10,685 nt of DNA from CAYQJS01 sp964417895 (GTDB lineage Bacteria; Chloroflexota; UBA6077; SHYK01). Made by a program: the position numbers and the translations under genes. The stretch is from positions 1 to 10,685 of the forward strand of contig CAYQJS010000095.1 of assembly GCA_964417895.1 (NCBI GenBank). Reading direction: 5' to 3'. Under the pieces are notes generated by a model. The model had not been told where the DNA came from and did not search any database. It saw only the letters and a program-made list of their open reading frames with translations. This document shows, in pieces, positions 1-5,314 of this stretch; position 1 is the first letter of the stretch; each line of letters opens with the position of its first letter.

Positions 1-50
1 AGGTGCAACACTAAATTCGTCCCCCGAGTGTCTCATTCCTATTGACAGGT

Positions 51-170
51 TCCGTCCCGCTGTACTTCAACTATGAGGTGGTCGCCCACGTGGCGGCGCT
101 GCAGGGGCCACAGACTCCGGCCCCCGAGAGCGCACGCTACGGCAACATTCACGAGTGGCAATGGCGGTGA
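51..170 (+). pseudogene. 3' remnant of family 5 substrate-binding protein gene
   Basis: Reading from 51 gives 39 codons and a TGA at 168-170. The peptide runs PLYFNYEVVAHVAAL...RYGNIHEWQWR. It matches the last 38 residues of the complete substrate-binding lipoprotein at 5315-7021 at 27 of 38 positions, without gaps. That tail is the end of the oligopeptide/dipeptide-type SBP fold. Upstream the same frame loses similarity at once and meets TAA at 12-14, so the rest of the gene (over 500 codons) is absent: this is a truncated paralogue, not a gene running in from the window edge. The break at about position 50 is a rearrangement junction. The accessory block begins directly behind it. Confidence 0.8.
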
Positions 171-262
171 TGAGGTCTGAGGTGTATCGTCTCAGCGCCT
201 AACGATTATGTTGCACATTGCGCCACAGCTAGAGTTAGCTCGCATCTCAGAGGGCGAAGACA

Positions 263-784
263 ATGACAGCTGATGGGCAGTCGGCCGAGCCCGAAAAGGA
301 GGGCACGACACCCGATGCCACGGTAATTGTTCGTCCGCTACAGGTTTACGGTCTCGTCAGTTATTACACGATCTTGCTTGTGGTGGCCGTTACGCTGCTT
401 ATCGTCTTGATCTTGAAACAATCCAACGTGAATCCTCCGCTGCTGGGGATGATGGGCTTCGTAGCGAGCGGCGCGATGGTTGGGGCTGTGCTGTATCAAA
501 TCAGGATGCTTTTTAAGTACTACGTGAAGGATGGGAACTTCGACTCGAAGTGGCTTGGTAAATACATTAGTGCGCCGTGGGAAGCGGTTGCATTGGCGCT
601 GGTCGTTCTCTCTCTTCTTCAAGGCGGGAGCGTTGTGTTGGGAGGGGCAAAGTTCGACCTGAAGGAGAGCACGAGCTTTGCGGCTTTCGGCATTGGGGCA
701 CTAGTCGGTTTCGGTATTCGCGAGGTCCTGGGATGGCTTGGCAATCTGGCAGAGACGATGTTTTCAACAACACCTAAGCAGTGA
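263..784 (+). CDS. Hypothetical integral membrane protein
   Basis: A 173-aa protein that I do not recognise. The first ~27 residues are polar and acidic. Four hydrophobic segments follow: about 30-52 (YGLVSYYTILLVVAVTLLIVLIL), 58-79, 106-126 and 138-158. The loop between segments 2 and 3 is charged (KYYVKDGNFDSKW). This suggests a four-helix inner-membrane protein with no visible catalytic motif. The start is supported by AGAGGG at 249-254, 8 bases before the ATG. The gene is visibly less GC-rich than the catabolic genes to the right, which suggests acquisition by transfer. The stop lies 36 bases before an attC-like hairpin (821-912), the position expected of an integron cassette gene. Small membrane proteins of unknown function are common cassette cargo. 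Confidence 0.8.
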   Translation: MTADGQSAEPEKEGTTPDATVIVRPLQVYGLVSYYTILLVVAVTLLIVLILKQSNVNPPLLGMMGFVASGAMVGAVLYQIRMLFKYYVKDGNFDSKWLGKYISAPWEAVALALVVLSLLQGGSVVLGGAKFDLKESTSFAAFGIGALVGFGIREVLGWLGNLAETMFSTTPKQ

Positions 785-820
785 CAAGCAATCGCCGGTC
801 TAAGCCACGATCTGGCCATG

Positions 821-912
821 AGATAACCTGCGGCTGGAGCGGCCCGGCGGCGGGGTGGGCATGCTCTTCGCCTGTGGTGACAGCCGCCGGCCGCTCAGCC
901 GCATCGTTATAT
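821..912 (+). other. attC-like recombination site (long bulged hairpin)
   Basis: A 92-base imperfect inverted repeat. The outer arms ATAAC (823-827) and GTTAT (906-910) pair. They are followed by GCGGCTG 830-836 with CAGCCGC 896-902, AGCGGCC 838-844 with GGCCGCT 889-895, and GGCGGC 846-851 with GCCGCC 883-888. The only interruptions in the inner 20-bp stem are two single extra bases, G837 and C845, both on the left arm. Short unpaired spacers (CT against ATC) separate the outer pair from the stem, and the loop is 31 bases. An outer AAC/GTT pair, an unpaired spacer, a stem with one-sided extrahelical bases and a variable loop are the features of folded integron attC sites. The outer boxes (AGATAAC, GTTATAT) deviate from the RYYYAAC/GTTRRRY consensus, and no T-run follows as in a terminator. 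Confidence 0.55.
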
Positions 913-924
913 GGCAAGAAGTCT

Positions 925-1656
925 ATGAGGGGACTTGTTGAGTTCATCAGTAACAATGCGCTGGTCTCCGCGCTCGTAGCAGCGGGCAGCATCGGCGCGC
1001 TCGGCTGGGGCATGGAAGTCTTGGCGCCATCGCCAAGACAGTGAAGCCCTTCAGAAGTTCTTGGTTGCCTCGCAATCAGAAACCGACCTCAAGTTTCGGA
1101 GCACTGAGGCCATCGCGAAGATGAAGATCAATCGGCAGTTTCAAGACCTGCAACCGGCCCACGGTGAGGTGAACTGGGTGCTGAAGCAGCAGCTCGACCG
1201 CAATATCTGCTTGCTCTCCACCAGCTCGCCAATTACTCGTACACCATGAGCGATCGGTACTATGGGCCAGTGTTCGCTCTGCCTTACTGGGAATACCTCG
1301 ACTTCCCGGGGCTTGAGGCCGCCGACCGCGAGTTCATCCGAGACGGCTCCCTCGTCATGCTTCTCGCCACGGCGTTCGATATTATTGATGGCTCTGGCGG
1401 TCACATCTATCCGCATATCTCGGCATGCCAGGCTGCGCTCGCGCGACTCGACTGCCAAGATGAAGACACGCTGAAGTTGGTCAAATGGGTTCGGTTGGCG
1501 CTTGCCATCGCGGAACGAGGGTGCGTCCGAGGCATAAGAACTTACAGATCTATCGTCATGGGTTCACAAGCGATATGTTCGGGTTATTTTCGTCGCATCG
1601 CCGACGGTTTCGACAACAATCCATACTTCGGACGTGGCGGACGTGAGCCGGCCTAA
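925..1656 (+). pseudogene. Membrane-anchored hypothetical gene with two compensating frameshifts
   Basis: The gene starts at ATG 925, 12 bases after the attC-like site. Frame 1 gives MRGLVEFISNNALVSALVAA..., with one membrane helix at about residues 9-27, and would stop at TGA 1042-1044. At about 1021 the sensible sequence moves to the next frame (WRHRQDSEALQKFLVASQ...). It returns to the first frame at about 1201 (QYLLALHQLANYSYT, then MSDRYYGPVF) and runs to TAA 1654-1656. One extra base near 1021 and one missing base near 1200 (for example CGACCGCAA read as CGACCGCCAA) would restore a single protein of about 243 aa. It would have an N-terminal anchor and a soluble domain of unknown family. 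The two lesions cancel each other. They could be true decay or errors in the assembly. Confidence 0.65.
1246..1656 (+). CDS. Intact C-terminal open frame of the frameshifted gene
   Basis: This is the stretch an automatic caller would report: 136 aa from ATG 1246, MSDRYYGPVFALPYWEYLDF onwards. It contains a soluble, probably helical region (EFIRDGSLVMLLATAFDIID..., LVKWVRLALAIAERG). There is no Shine-Dalgarno-like sequence before this ATG, and the same frame continues meaningfully upstream (QYLLALHQLANYSYT). I therefore think it is the distal part of the gene starting at 925 and not an independent gene. The family is not recognised and the cysteines and histidines form no evident metal site. 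If the frameshifts are real it could still be expressed by reinitiation, but nothing in the sequence argues for that. Confidence 0.4.
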   Translation: MSDRYYGPVFALPYWEYLDFPGLEAADREFIRDGSLVMLLATAFDIIDGSGGHIYPHISACQAALARLDCQDEDTLKLVKWVRLALAIAERGCVRGIRTYRSIVMGSQAICSGYFRRIADGFDNNPYFGRGGREPA

Positions 1657-1674
1657 ACCGCGCGCTCGTTCCGC
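1651..1674 (+). other. Possible collapsed attC-like junction
   Basis: GCCTAAAC overlaps the stop of the preceding gene. It is followed by CGCGCGCT and then GTTCCGC, where the duplicated block copy A begins. The second attC-like site at 2681 reads GCCTAAC, TCC, GCGCT on its left arm and ends at GTTCCGT, where copy B begins. The 24 bases here look like the left arm and right core of such a site with the centre deleted. A hairpin can no longer form. This is inference from the parallel with 2681-2752. Confidence 0.25.
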
Positions 1675-2200
1675 TTTTACATGGGCAGTCGGGAACAGTC
1701 GCCCTTCTCGGGACAGGTCCAGGGGTGAGTTTCCGTCGGTAATCCAGGAGGTTTGCGATGCCCAACCCCAACACCGTTGTCTCGACGGTCGTGCGCTTCG
1801 AGCCGCCCCTGGAGCGCCCGCCCGACGAAATGCTGCGCGCCGAGCGCGGCCTCGCCGTGGAGCTGGCGGACGGGCGGCTTGCGCGCCTGGATCCCGCCGA
1901 TCCTCGCTCAGCCGGCCTTGCACAGGTCCTGGACGGGCTGAGCAAGCAGCGCCTGCCCGTATACCTCGAGGTCGATCCGGCGACGTCGGTGATCACGCGG
2001 CTGCTCATTCCGCACGTAGCGCGAGTCGTCGGCATCCGTCCGATTGACGACGGCGTGCTCGGCGTCGAGATTGAGCCTTCGCATGCGCGGCACGTGCTGC
2101 GGCGCGGAGCTCCGGACTTCGAGGAGTGGGAGGGGCAGCTGCGCGAAGCGCTGCAGACGGGTGCGCGGGTCATCCTGACCGAGGACGACGCTCACGAAAT
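1668..2200 (+). repeat. Duplicated block, copy A
   Basis: From GTTCCGC at 1668 to CTCACGAAAT at 2191-2200 this block matches copy B at 2746-3280. The offset is 1080 bases throughout the coding part with no gap; two bases of offset change lie in the leader. Shared elements include TGGGCAG, a TCTC-rich stretch, CGGTAATCCAGGAGG and the first 148 codons of the following gene. Similarity stops abruptly inside the codon after His-Glu-Ile. The sharp ends point to recombination, with the left end coinciding with the GTT core of an attC-like site. Confidence 0.85.
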
Positions 2201-2246
2201 AGAGCTAGGCCGCGATGAGGATTTGAGCAGCACGCCCCTTGGGTAG
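1758..2246 (+). CDS. Free-standing copy of the N-terminal domain of the deamidase protein
   Basis: A 162-aa protein without membrane segment or signal peptide. Residues 1-148 match the N-terminal domain of the protein-glutaminase fusion at 2838-3986 at 136 of 148 positions, without gaps. After HEI the sequences part: this protein ends in an unrelated 14-residue tail (ELGRDEDLSSTPLG), where the larger protein continues into a Pro/Trp-rich linker and the enzyme. The start is fixed by AGGAGG at 1746-1751, six bases before the ATG, and by the conserved start in copy B. The domain alternates beta-rich stretches (PVYLEVDPATSVITRLLIP, LGVEIEPSHARHVLRR) with acidic patches (TEDDAHE). I do not recognise the family. 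It could be a sorting or inhibitory module working in trans, or simply a truncated duplicate. The next gene follows 51 bases later. Confidence 0.85.
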   Translation: MPNPNTVVSTVVRFEPPLERPPDEMLRAERGLAVELADGRLARLDPADPRSAGLAQVLDGLSKQRLPVYLEVDPATSVITRLLIPHVARVVGIRPIDDGVLGVEIEPSHARHVLRRGAPDFEEWEGQLREALQTGARVILTEDDAHEIELGRDEDLSSTPLG

Positions 2247-2297
2247 CTCGCCCGCGGTCAGTTGTGTGTGGTCCTATCTCAGAGCGTGGAGGACCCG

Positions 2298-2669
2298 ATG
2301 GCCAGCATTTCGACCGACAGGATCGACAATGAGCGGCTTCGCATCCACCATGCCTTCTGGCTCGCGATTTTCGGATTGGCTCTAGCGGCGGCGCTGGCGG
2401 TGTTTCTGGTGTCCCAGAACGAGTCGAAAGTGAATACTTCCGCCGAGGTTGTCGCGATCGTCGGCCTGTTCACGAGCGTGACGGGCACTCTCGTCGGTGC
2501 CTTCTTCGGACTGCAGATTGGCGCAGCCGGAGCGGAACACGAGCGACGCAGTCGCGAGAAAGCGGAGGAGAGTCGCCAGAGGGCGGAACATGCAACGCGA
2601 ATAGCCTTGGCGCACCTGGATCCGGACACGGCAAAAGAGCTCGTAAGCGCTCTCCAGGAGCACCCGTGA
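2298..2669 (+). CDS. Small membrane protein with two TM helices and charged C-terminal helix
   Basis: A 123-aa protein from ATG 2298, chosen because GGAGG at 2288-2292 lies five bases upstream; an earlier in-frame TTG at 2262 has no such signal. A short polar N-terminus (MASISTDRIDNERLRIHH) is followed by a membrane helix at about 19-39 (FWLAIFGLALAAALAVFLV). A second lies at about 52-76 (VAIVGLFTSVTGTLVGAFFGLQIG). A long charged helical tail (EHERRSREKAEESRQRAEHATR) may be a coiled coil on the same side as the N-terminus. The family is not recognised. The gene shares the interval between two putative cassette boundaries with the 1758-2246 gene, and an attC-like site starts 11 bases behind its stop. 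A role as partner, anchor or immunity protein for the deamidase module is possible but unsupported. Confidence 0.8.
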   Translation: MASISTDRIDNERLRIHHAFWLAIFGLALAAALAVFLVSQNESKVNTSAEVVAIVGLFTSVTGTLVGAFFGLQIGAAGAEHERRSREKAEESRQRAEHATRIALAHLDPDTAKELVSALQEHP

Positions 2670-2680
2670 GTTCCAGTGTG

Positions 2681-2752
2681 GCCTAACTCCGCGCTTCAGC
2701 GGACCGCGTGCTTGCATTGCCCGCACCTCGGCCCCTGAGCGCAACGTTCCGT
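2681..2752 (+). other. attC-like recombination site
   Basis: GCCTAAC (2681-2687) fits the attC consensus RYYYAAC exactly. After the spacer TCC comes GCGCT (2691-2695), an extra T2696, and CAG (2697-2699). These pair with CTG (2735-2737) and AGCGC (2738-2742). The spacer AAC and GTT (2746-2748) close the site, GTT pairing with the AAC of the first box. The one extra base is again on the left arm, as in the site at 821-912. The last box, GTTCCGT, does not fit GTTRRRY, which weakens the call. The site lies 11 bases after a stop codon, and the duplicated block B begins exactly at its GTT. Confidence 0.45.
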
Positions 2753-3280
2753 TTTTGGATGGGCAGACGGTAACGGCCCCTCTTCTCAGGCCGGTCCAGC
2801 GGGTGAGTTCCATATCGGTAATCCAGGAGGTTTTGTGATGCCGAACCCTAACGCCGTTGTCTCGACGGTCGTAGGCTTCGAGCCGCCGCTCGAACGCCCG
2901 CCCGACGAAATGCTGCGCGCCGAGCGCGGCCTCTCCGTGGAGTTGGCGGACGGGCGGCTTGCGCGCCTGGATCCCGCCGATCCTCGCTCAGTCGGCCTGG
3001 CACAGGTCCTGGACGGGCTGAGCAAGCAGCGCCTGCCGGTCTATCTCGAGGTCGATCCGGCCACGTCGGTGATCACGCGGTTGCTCATTCCGCATGTAAC
3101 GCGGGTCGTCGGCATCCGCCCGATCGACGACGCCCTGCTCGGCGTCGAGATCGAGCCTTCGCATGCGCGGCACGTGCTGCGGCGCGGAACTCCGGACTTC
3201 GAGGAGTTGGAGGGGCAGCTGCGCGAAGCGCTCCGGACGGGTGCGCCGGTCATGCTGACCGAGGACGACGCTCACGAAAT
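2746..3280 (+). repeat. Duplicated block, copy B
   Basis: Second copy of the block at 1668-2200. It runs from GTTCCGT to CTCACGAAAT at 3271-3280 and includes the leader with AGGAGG and the first 148 codons of the deamidase fusion gene. Most differences are scattered single substitutions, so the duplication is not very recent or has been diversified. Copy B carries the full-length protein; copy A ends in a short unrelated tail. Confidence 0.85.
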
Positions 3281-3986
3281 CATCGACGTCCGCGCCTACA
3301 CCCCCGGACCGGAGGGACCGCTCCCCCCTTTTCCTGAGCCGGAGTTACCGCCGCGGATACCGTGGCCGCGGCGGTGGATCAGGGAGCTGCTGAATCGCAT
3401 ATGGCTCTGGCCGTGGTGGCCCTGGTGGTGGTTCTGGTGGTGGTTCCGCTGCATCTCAGCGACTAAAGCTCAGCAGGTCTTCAGTGCCATGAATGCCACC
3501 AGCTGCAATCCGCTCACCGTTCCGCCGCCATGCATTCCCTTCCTCTATCCGGATAATGGCTGCTGGGCGCGCGCCCACGAGATGTGCCGGCTGATCATCA
3601 ATATGGGACTCACGCCGAGGAAGGTCTGGATCAAGGGGAATCTTTATGTCAGTACGAAGAACAACCCGATCTGCCATGTGGAGTGGGGGTGGCACGTAGC
3701 GCCGACGCTGTGCGTGCGCGGCCCCGGTTTCCTTCAAACACAGGCGATGGTGATCGATCCGTCGCTCCGCACCACTCCGGTTTCCAAAGCGACGTGGAAG
3801 GGGGTGCAGGGTGACCCGAGCGCCACGCTGACTGATACCGACGCCTCGATCTATATGTACTACTCCTCGGCCACCGGCACCGATCCCAGCTACGTAAAAA
3901 CGAATGATCGGCTTGCCTACTACCGGCTGCAACTTCAGCTCCGGGCGGTAACGCAAGGGCCGCCGCCTTACGCGAGTTGTCCGTGA
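2838..3986 (+). CDS. Protein-glutaminase-like deamidase fused to N-terminal domain through a Trp-rich segment
   Basis: A 382-aa protein. AGGAGG at 2825-2830 lies seven bases before ATG 2838, preferred over GTG 2835. Residues 1-148 are the domain also found alone at 1758-2246. A Pro-rich linker (about 155-180) leads to RIWLWPWWPWWWFWWWFR, with ten Trp between 189 and 202. Residues 205-382 match the protein-glutaminase family known from Chryseobacterium: CIPFLYPDNGCWARAHEM, WGWHVAP and VIDPSL, with the Cys-His-Asp triad expected at C242, H286 and D307. Such enzymes deamidate protein glutamines to glutamate. All eight cysteines are in the C-terminal half, fitting an exported, disulfide-bonded domain. 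There is no N-terminal signal peptide, so the Trp segment may anchor or translocate the enzyme. In the known enzyme a pro-region blocks the active site; the N-terminal domain could do likewise. A toxin role is inference. Confidence 0.85.
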   Translation: MPNPNAVVSTVVGFEPPLERPPDEMLRAERGLSVELADGRLARLDPADPRSVGLAQVLDGLSKQRLPVYLEVDPATSVITRLLIPHVTRVVGIRPIDDALLGVEIEPSHARHVLRRGTPDFEELEGQLREALRTGAPVMLTEDDAHEIIDVRAYTPGPEGPLPPFPEPELPPRIPWPRRWIRELLNRIWLWPWWPWWWFWWWFRCISATKAQQVFSAMNATSCNPLTVPPPCIPFLYPDNGCWARAHEMCRLIINMGLTPRKVWIKGNLYVSTKNNPICHVEWGWHVAPTLCVRGPGFLQTQAMVIDPSLRTTPVSKATWKGVQGDPSATLTDTDASIYMYYSSATGTDPSYVKTNDRLAYYRLQLQLRAVTQGPPPYASCP

Positions 3987-4061
3987 CCCCTGGAAGGGCC
4001 CGGCCCGTTTTACCAACCCAATGTCCATCCCTAAGTCGCCAGATGATCAATGGAGATGTGC

Positions 4062-5195
4062 GTGAACCTGAAATACGGCCTCATCAGCGTCGACGACCAC
4101 GTCCAGGAGGATCCAGGCGTCTGGACCGCGCGGCTATCCCATTCCAGGTGGGGAAACCGCATCCCCCACGTCGAGCGGGCCGACGACGGAGCCGAGCGCT
4201 GGATGGTTGACGGGCGATCGCTCGATCTCCCGGGGGTGGCCGTTGCCAACGCCGCCCTCCCCGACCGCACGCGGATTCCCCAGCGCTGGGATGAGGTGCC
4301 GCGATCGGTCTACGACCCCGCCGAGCGGCTGAAGGCCATGGACGCCGACGGTGTCGATTATTCCGTGCTCTACCCAACCGTGGCAGGCGTGGGCGGAGAG
4401 ACATTCGGGCGGATCACGGACCCCGACCTCGAGCTGGCCTGCGTCCAGGCCTACAACGATTGGCTCGTCGAGGAGTGGGCGGGGACCAGCGATCGGTTCG
4501 TGCCGCAGTGCATCGTCCCGCTCTGGCCCATCGACGCCGCCATCGCCGAGATTCGGCGCGCCGTCGGCAGGGGCCATCGCGGGGTGGTGTACCCGGCGGT
4601 GCCGATGGAGCTGCGCGACGTGCCCCACGTGAACGAGCCGGACTATGATCCGCTCTGGTCGACCCTCGAGGAGCTCGACGTGCCGCTGTGCTTGCACGCG
4701 GGGGCCTCGACGGCCATCCAGGTCCCGCCGCCCGACGCGTTCTCGCCCGCGGTCGCCGCTGCTTACCGATCCATCACCCGGCAGGCCAGCAGCATCTCGG
4801 TGCTGGTCCATTTGCTCATCTCGCGCATCCTGCTGCGTCATCCGAACCTGCGAGTAGTGTTCGGCGAGAGCTCGCTGGGCTGGGGCGCGTACCAGGTCGA
4901 GTTCGCCGACCAGCAGTTCAACGAGGACGCGCTCTACCGCGAGGGGTACGATCTCAAACCATCGGAGATGTTTCGGAGACAGTGCTACCTGACCGGGTGG
5001 TACGGCACCGCTGGCATCCAGACAAGGGATATCATTGGGACGGACAACATCCTGTGGGCGACCAGCTTCCCGCTGGCCACCTCCAGCTGGCCGACCACGC
5101 GCGACTACGTCGCCGAGTCGTTCGCGGGGGTCCCCGCGGAGGAACGCGACCGCATGCTGTGGGGCAACGCCGCGAAACTGTATAAGCTGTCGTAG
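4062..5195 (+). CDS. Amidohydrolase_2 family protein with degenerate metal site
   Basis: A 377-aa protein of the amidohydrolase_2 (COG2159) TIM-barrel family, which includes ACMSD-type decarboxylases and hydrolases of aromatic and other ring compounds. The GTG at 4062 is chosen because GGAG at 4052-4055 is spaced six bases from it and the protein then begins with the usual NLKYGLISVDDHVQE; ATG 4050 is the alternative (381 aa). Conserved marks are the N-terminal DDH (H13), LCLHAG (H212), HPNLRVVFGES (E269) and DNILWATSFP. In relatives the last motif usually reads W-x-T-D-Y-P-H; here the metal Asp is Ser335 and the following His is Leu338. The enzyme may be metal-poor or altered in chemistry. 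It stands alone between the accessory block and the SBP gene, with short inverted repeats behind it. Confidence 0.85.
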   Translation: MNLKYGLISVDDHVQEDPGVWTARLSHSRWGNRIPHVERADDGAERWMVDGRSLDLPGVAVANAALPDRTRIPQRWDEVPRSVYDPAERLKAMDADGVDYSVLYPTVAGVGGETFGRITDPDLELACVQAYNDWLVEEWAGTSDRFVPQCIVPLWPIDAAIAEIRRAVGRGHRGVVYPAVPMELRDVPHVNEPDYDPLWSTLEELDVPLCLHAGASTAIQVPPPDAFSPAVAAAYRSITRQASSISVLVHLLISRILLRHPNLRVVFGESSLGWGAYQVEFADQQFNEDALYREGYDLKPSEMFRRQCYLTGWYGTAGIQTRDIIGTDNILWATSFPLATSSWPTTRDYVAESFAGVPAEERDRMLWGNAAKLYKLS

Positions 5196-5204
5196 GAGGC
5201 CCCC

Positions 5205-5286
5205 CTCATCCCAGCCCTCTCCCCCTACGAGGGGGAGAGGGGGCACTGTCCCCTCCCCCCTCGTAGGGGGAGGGTTAGGGAGGGGG
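5205..5286. repeat. Inverted pair of GC-rich REP-like repeats
   Basis: Two hairpins lie back to back. CCCTCTCCCCCT 5215-5226 pairs with AGGGGGAGAGGG 5230-5241 over a three-base loop. A second, CCCTCCCCCCT-like (5251-5261), pairs with AGGGGGAGGG (5265-5274). Flanks CCCCCTCATCCCAGCCC and GGGTTAGGGAGGGG make the second unit roughly the reverse complement of the first. A third unit of the same family (CCCTCACCCCAACCCTCTCCC with hairpin) lies at 10640-10676. The pair fills most of the gap between the amidohydrolase and SBP genes and may act as a bidirectional transcription end. Confidence 0.75.
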
Positions 5287-5314
5287 GTGCACAAAGACAA
5301 CGTGGAGGTCTTGA

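Noticed and set aside
197..240. Complete attC site between GCCTAAC and GTTAGCT
   Set aside because: The outer boxes pair over five bases, but the 30 bases between cannot form the second stem, so I mention it only as a possible boundary and not as a feature.
781..1044. Open frame of 87 codons starting at 781
   Set aside because: Its first 48 codons cross the attC-like hairpin and read as non-protein; only the part from ATG 925 looks real.
1510..1674. Inverted repeat GCGGAACGAG ... CTCGTTCCGC
   Set aside because: The first arm is in coding sequence and pairing does not go on inwards; a chance match is more likely than an attC site.
3990..4012. Intrinsic terminator after the deamidase gene (GGGCCCGGCCCGTTTT)
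   Set aside because: The GGGCC/GGCCC arms leave no room for a loop and the T-run is short.
3947..4014. Third attC-like site closing the array (GGTAAC ... GTTTTACC with GGGCC/GGCCC)
   Set aside because: Pairings are only five to six bases with uneven spacers in GC-rich DNA, and the left arm lies inside the deamidase gene; chance is likely.
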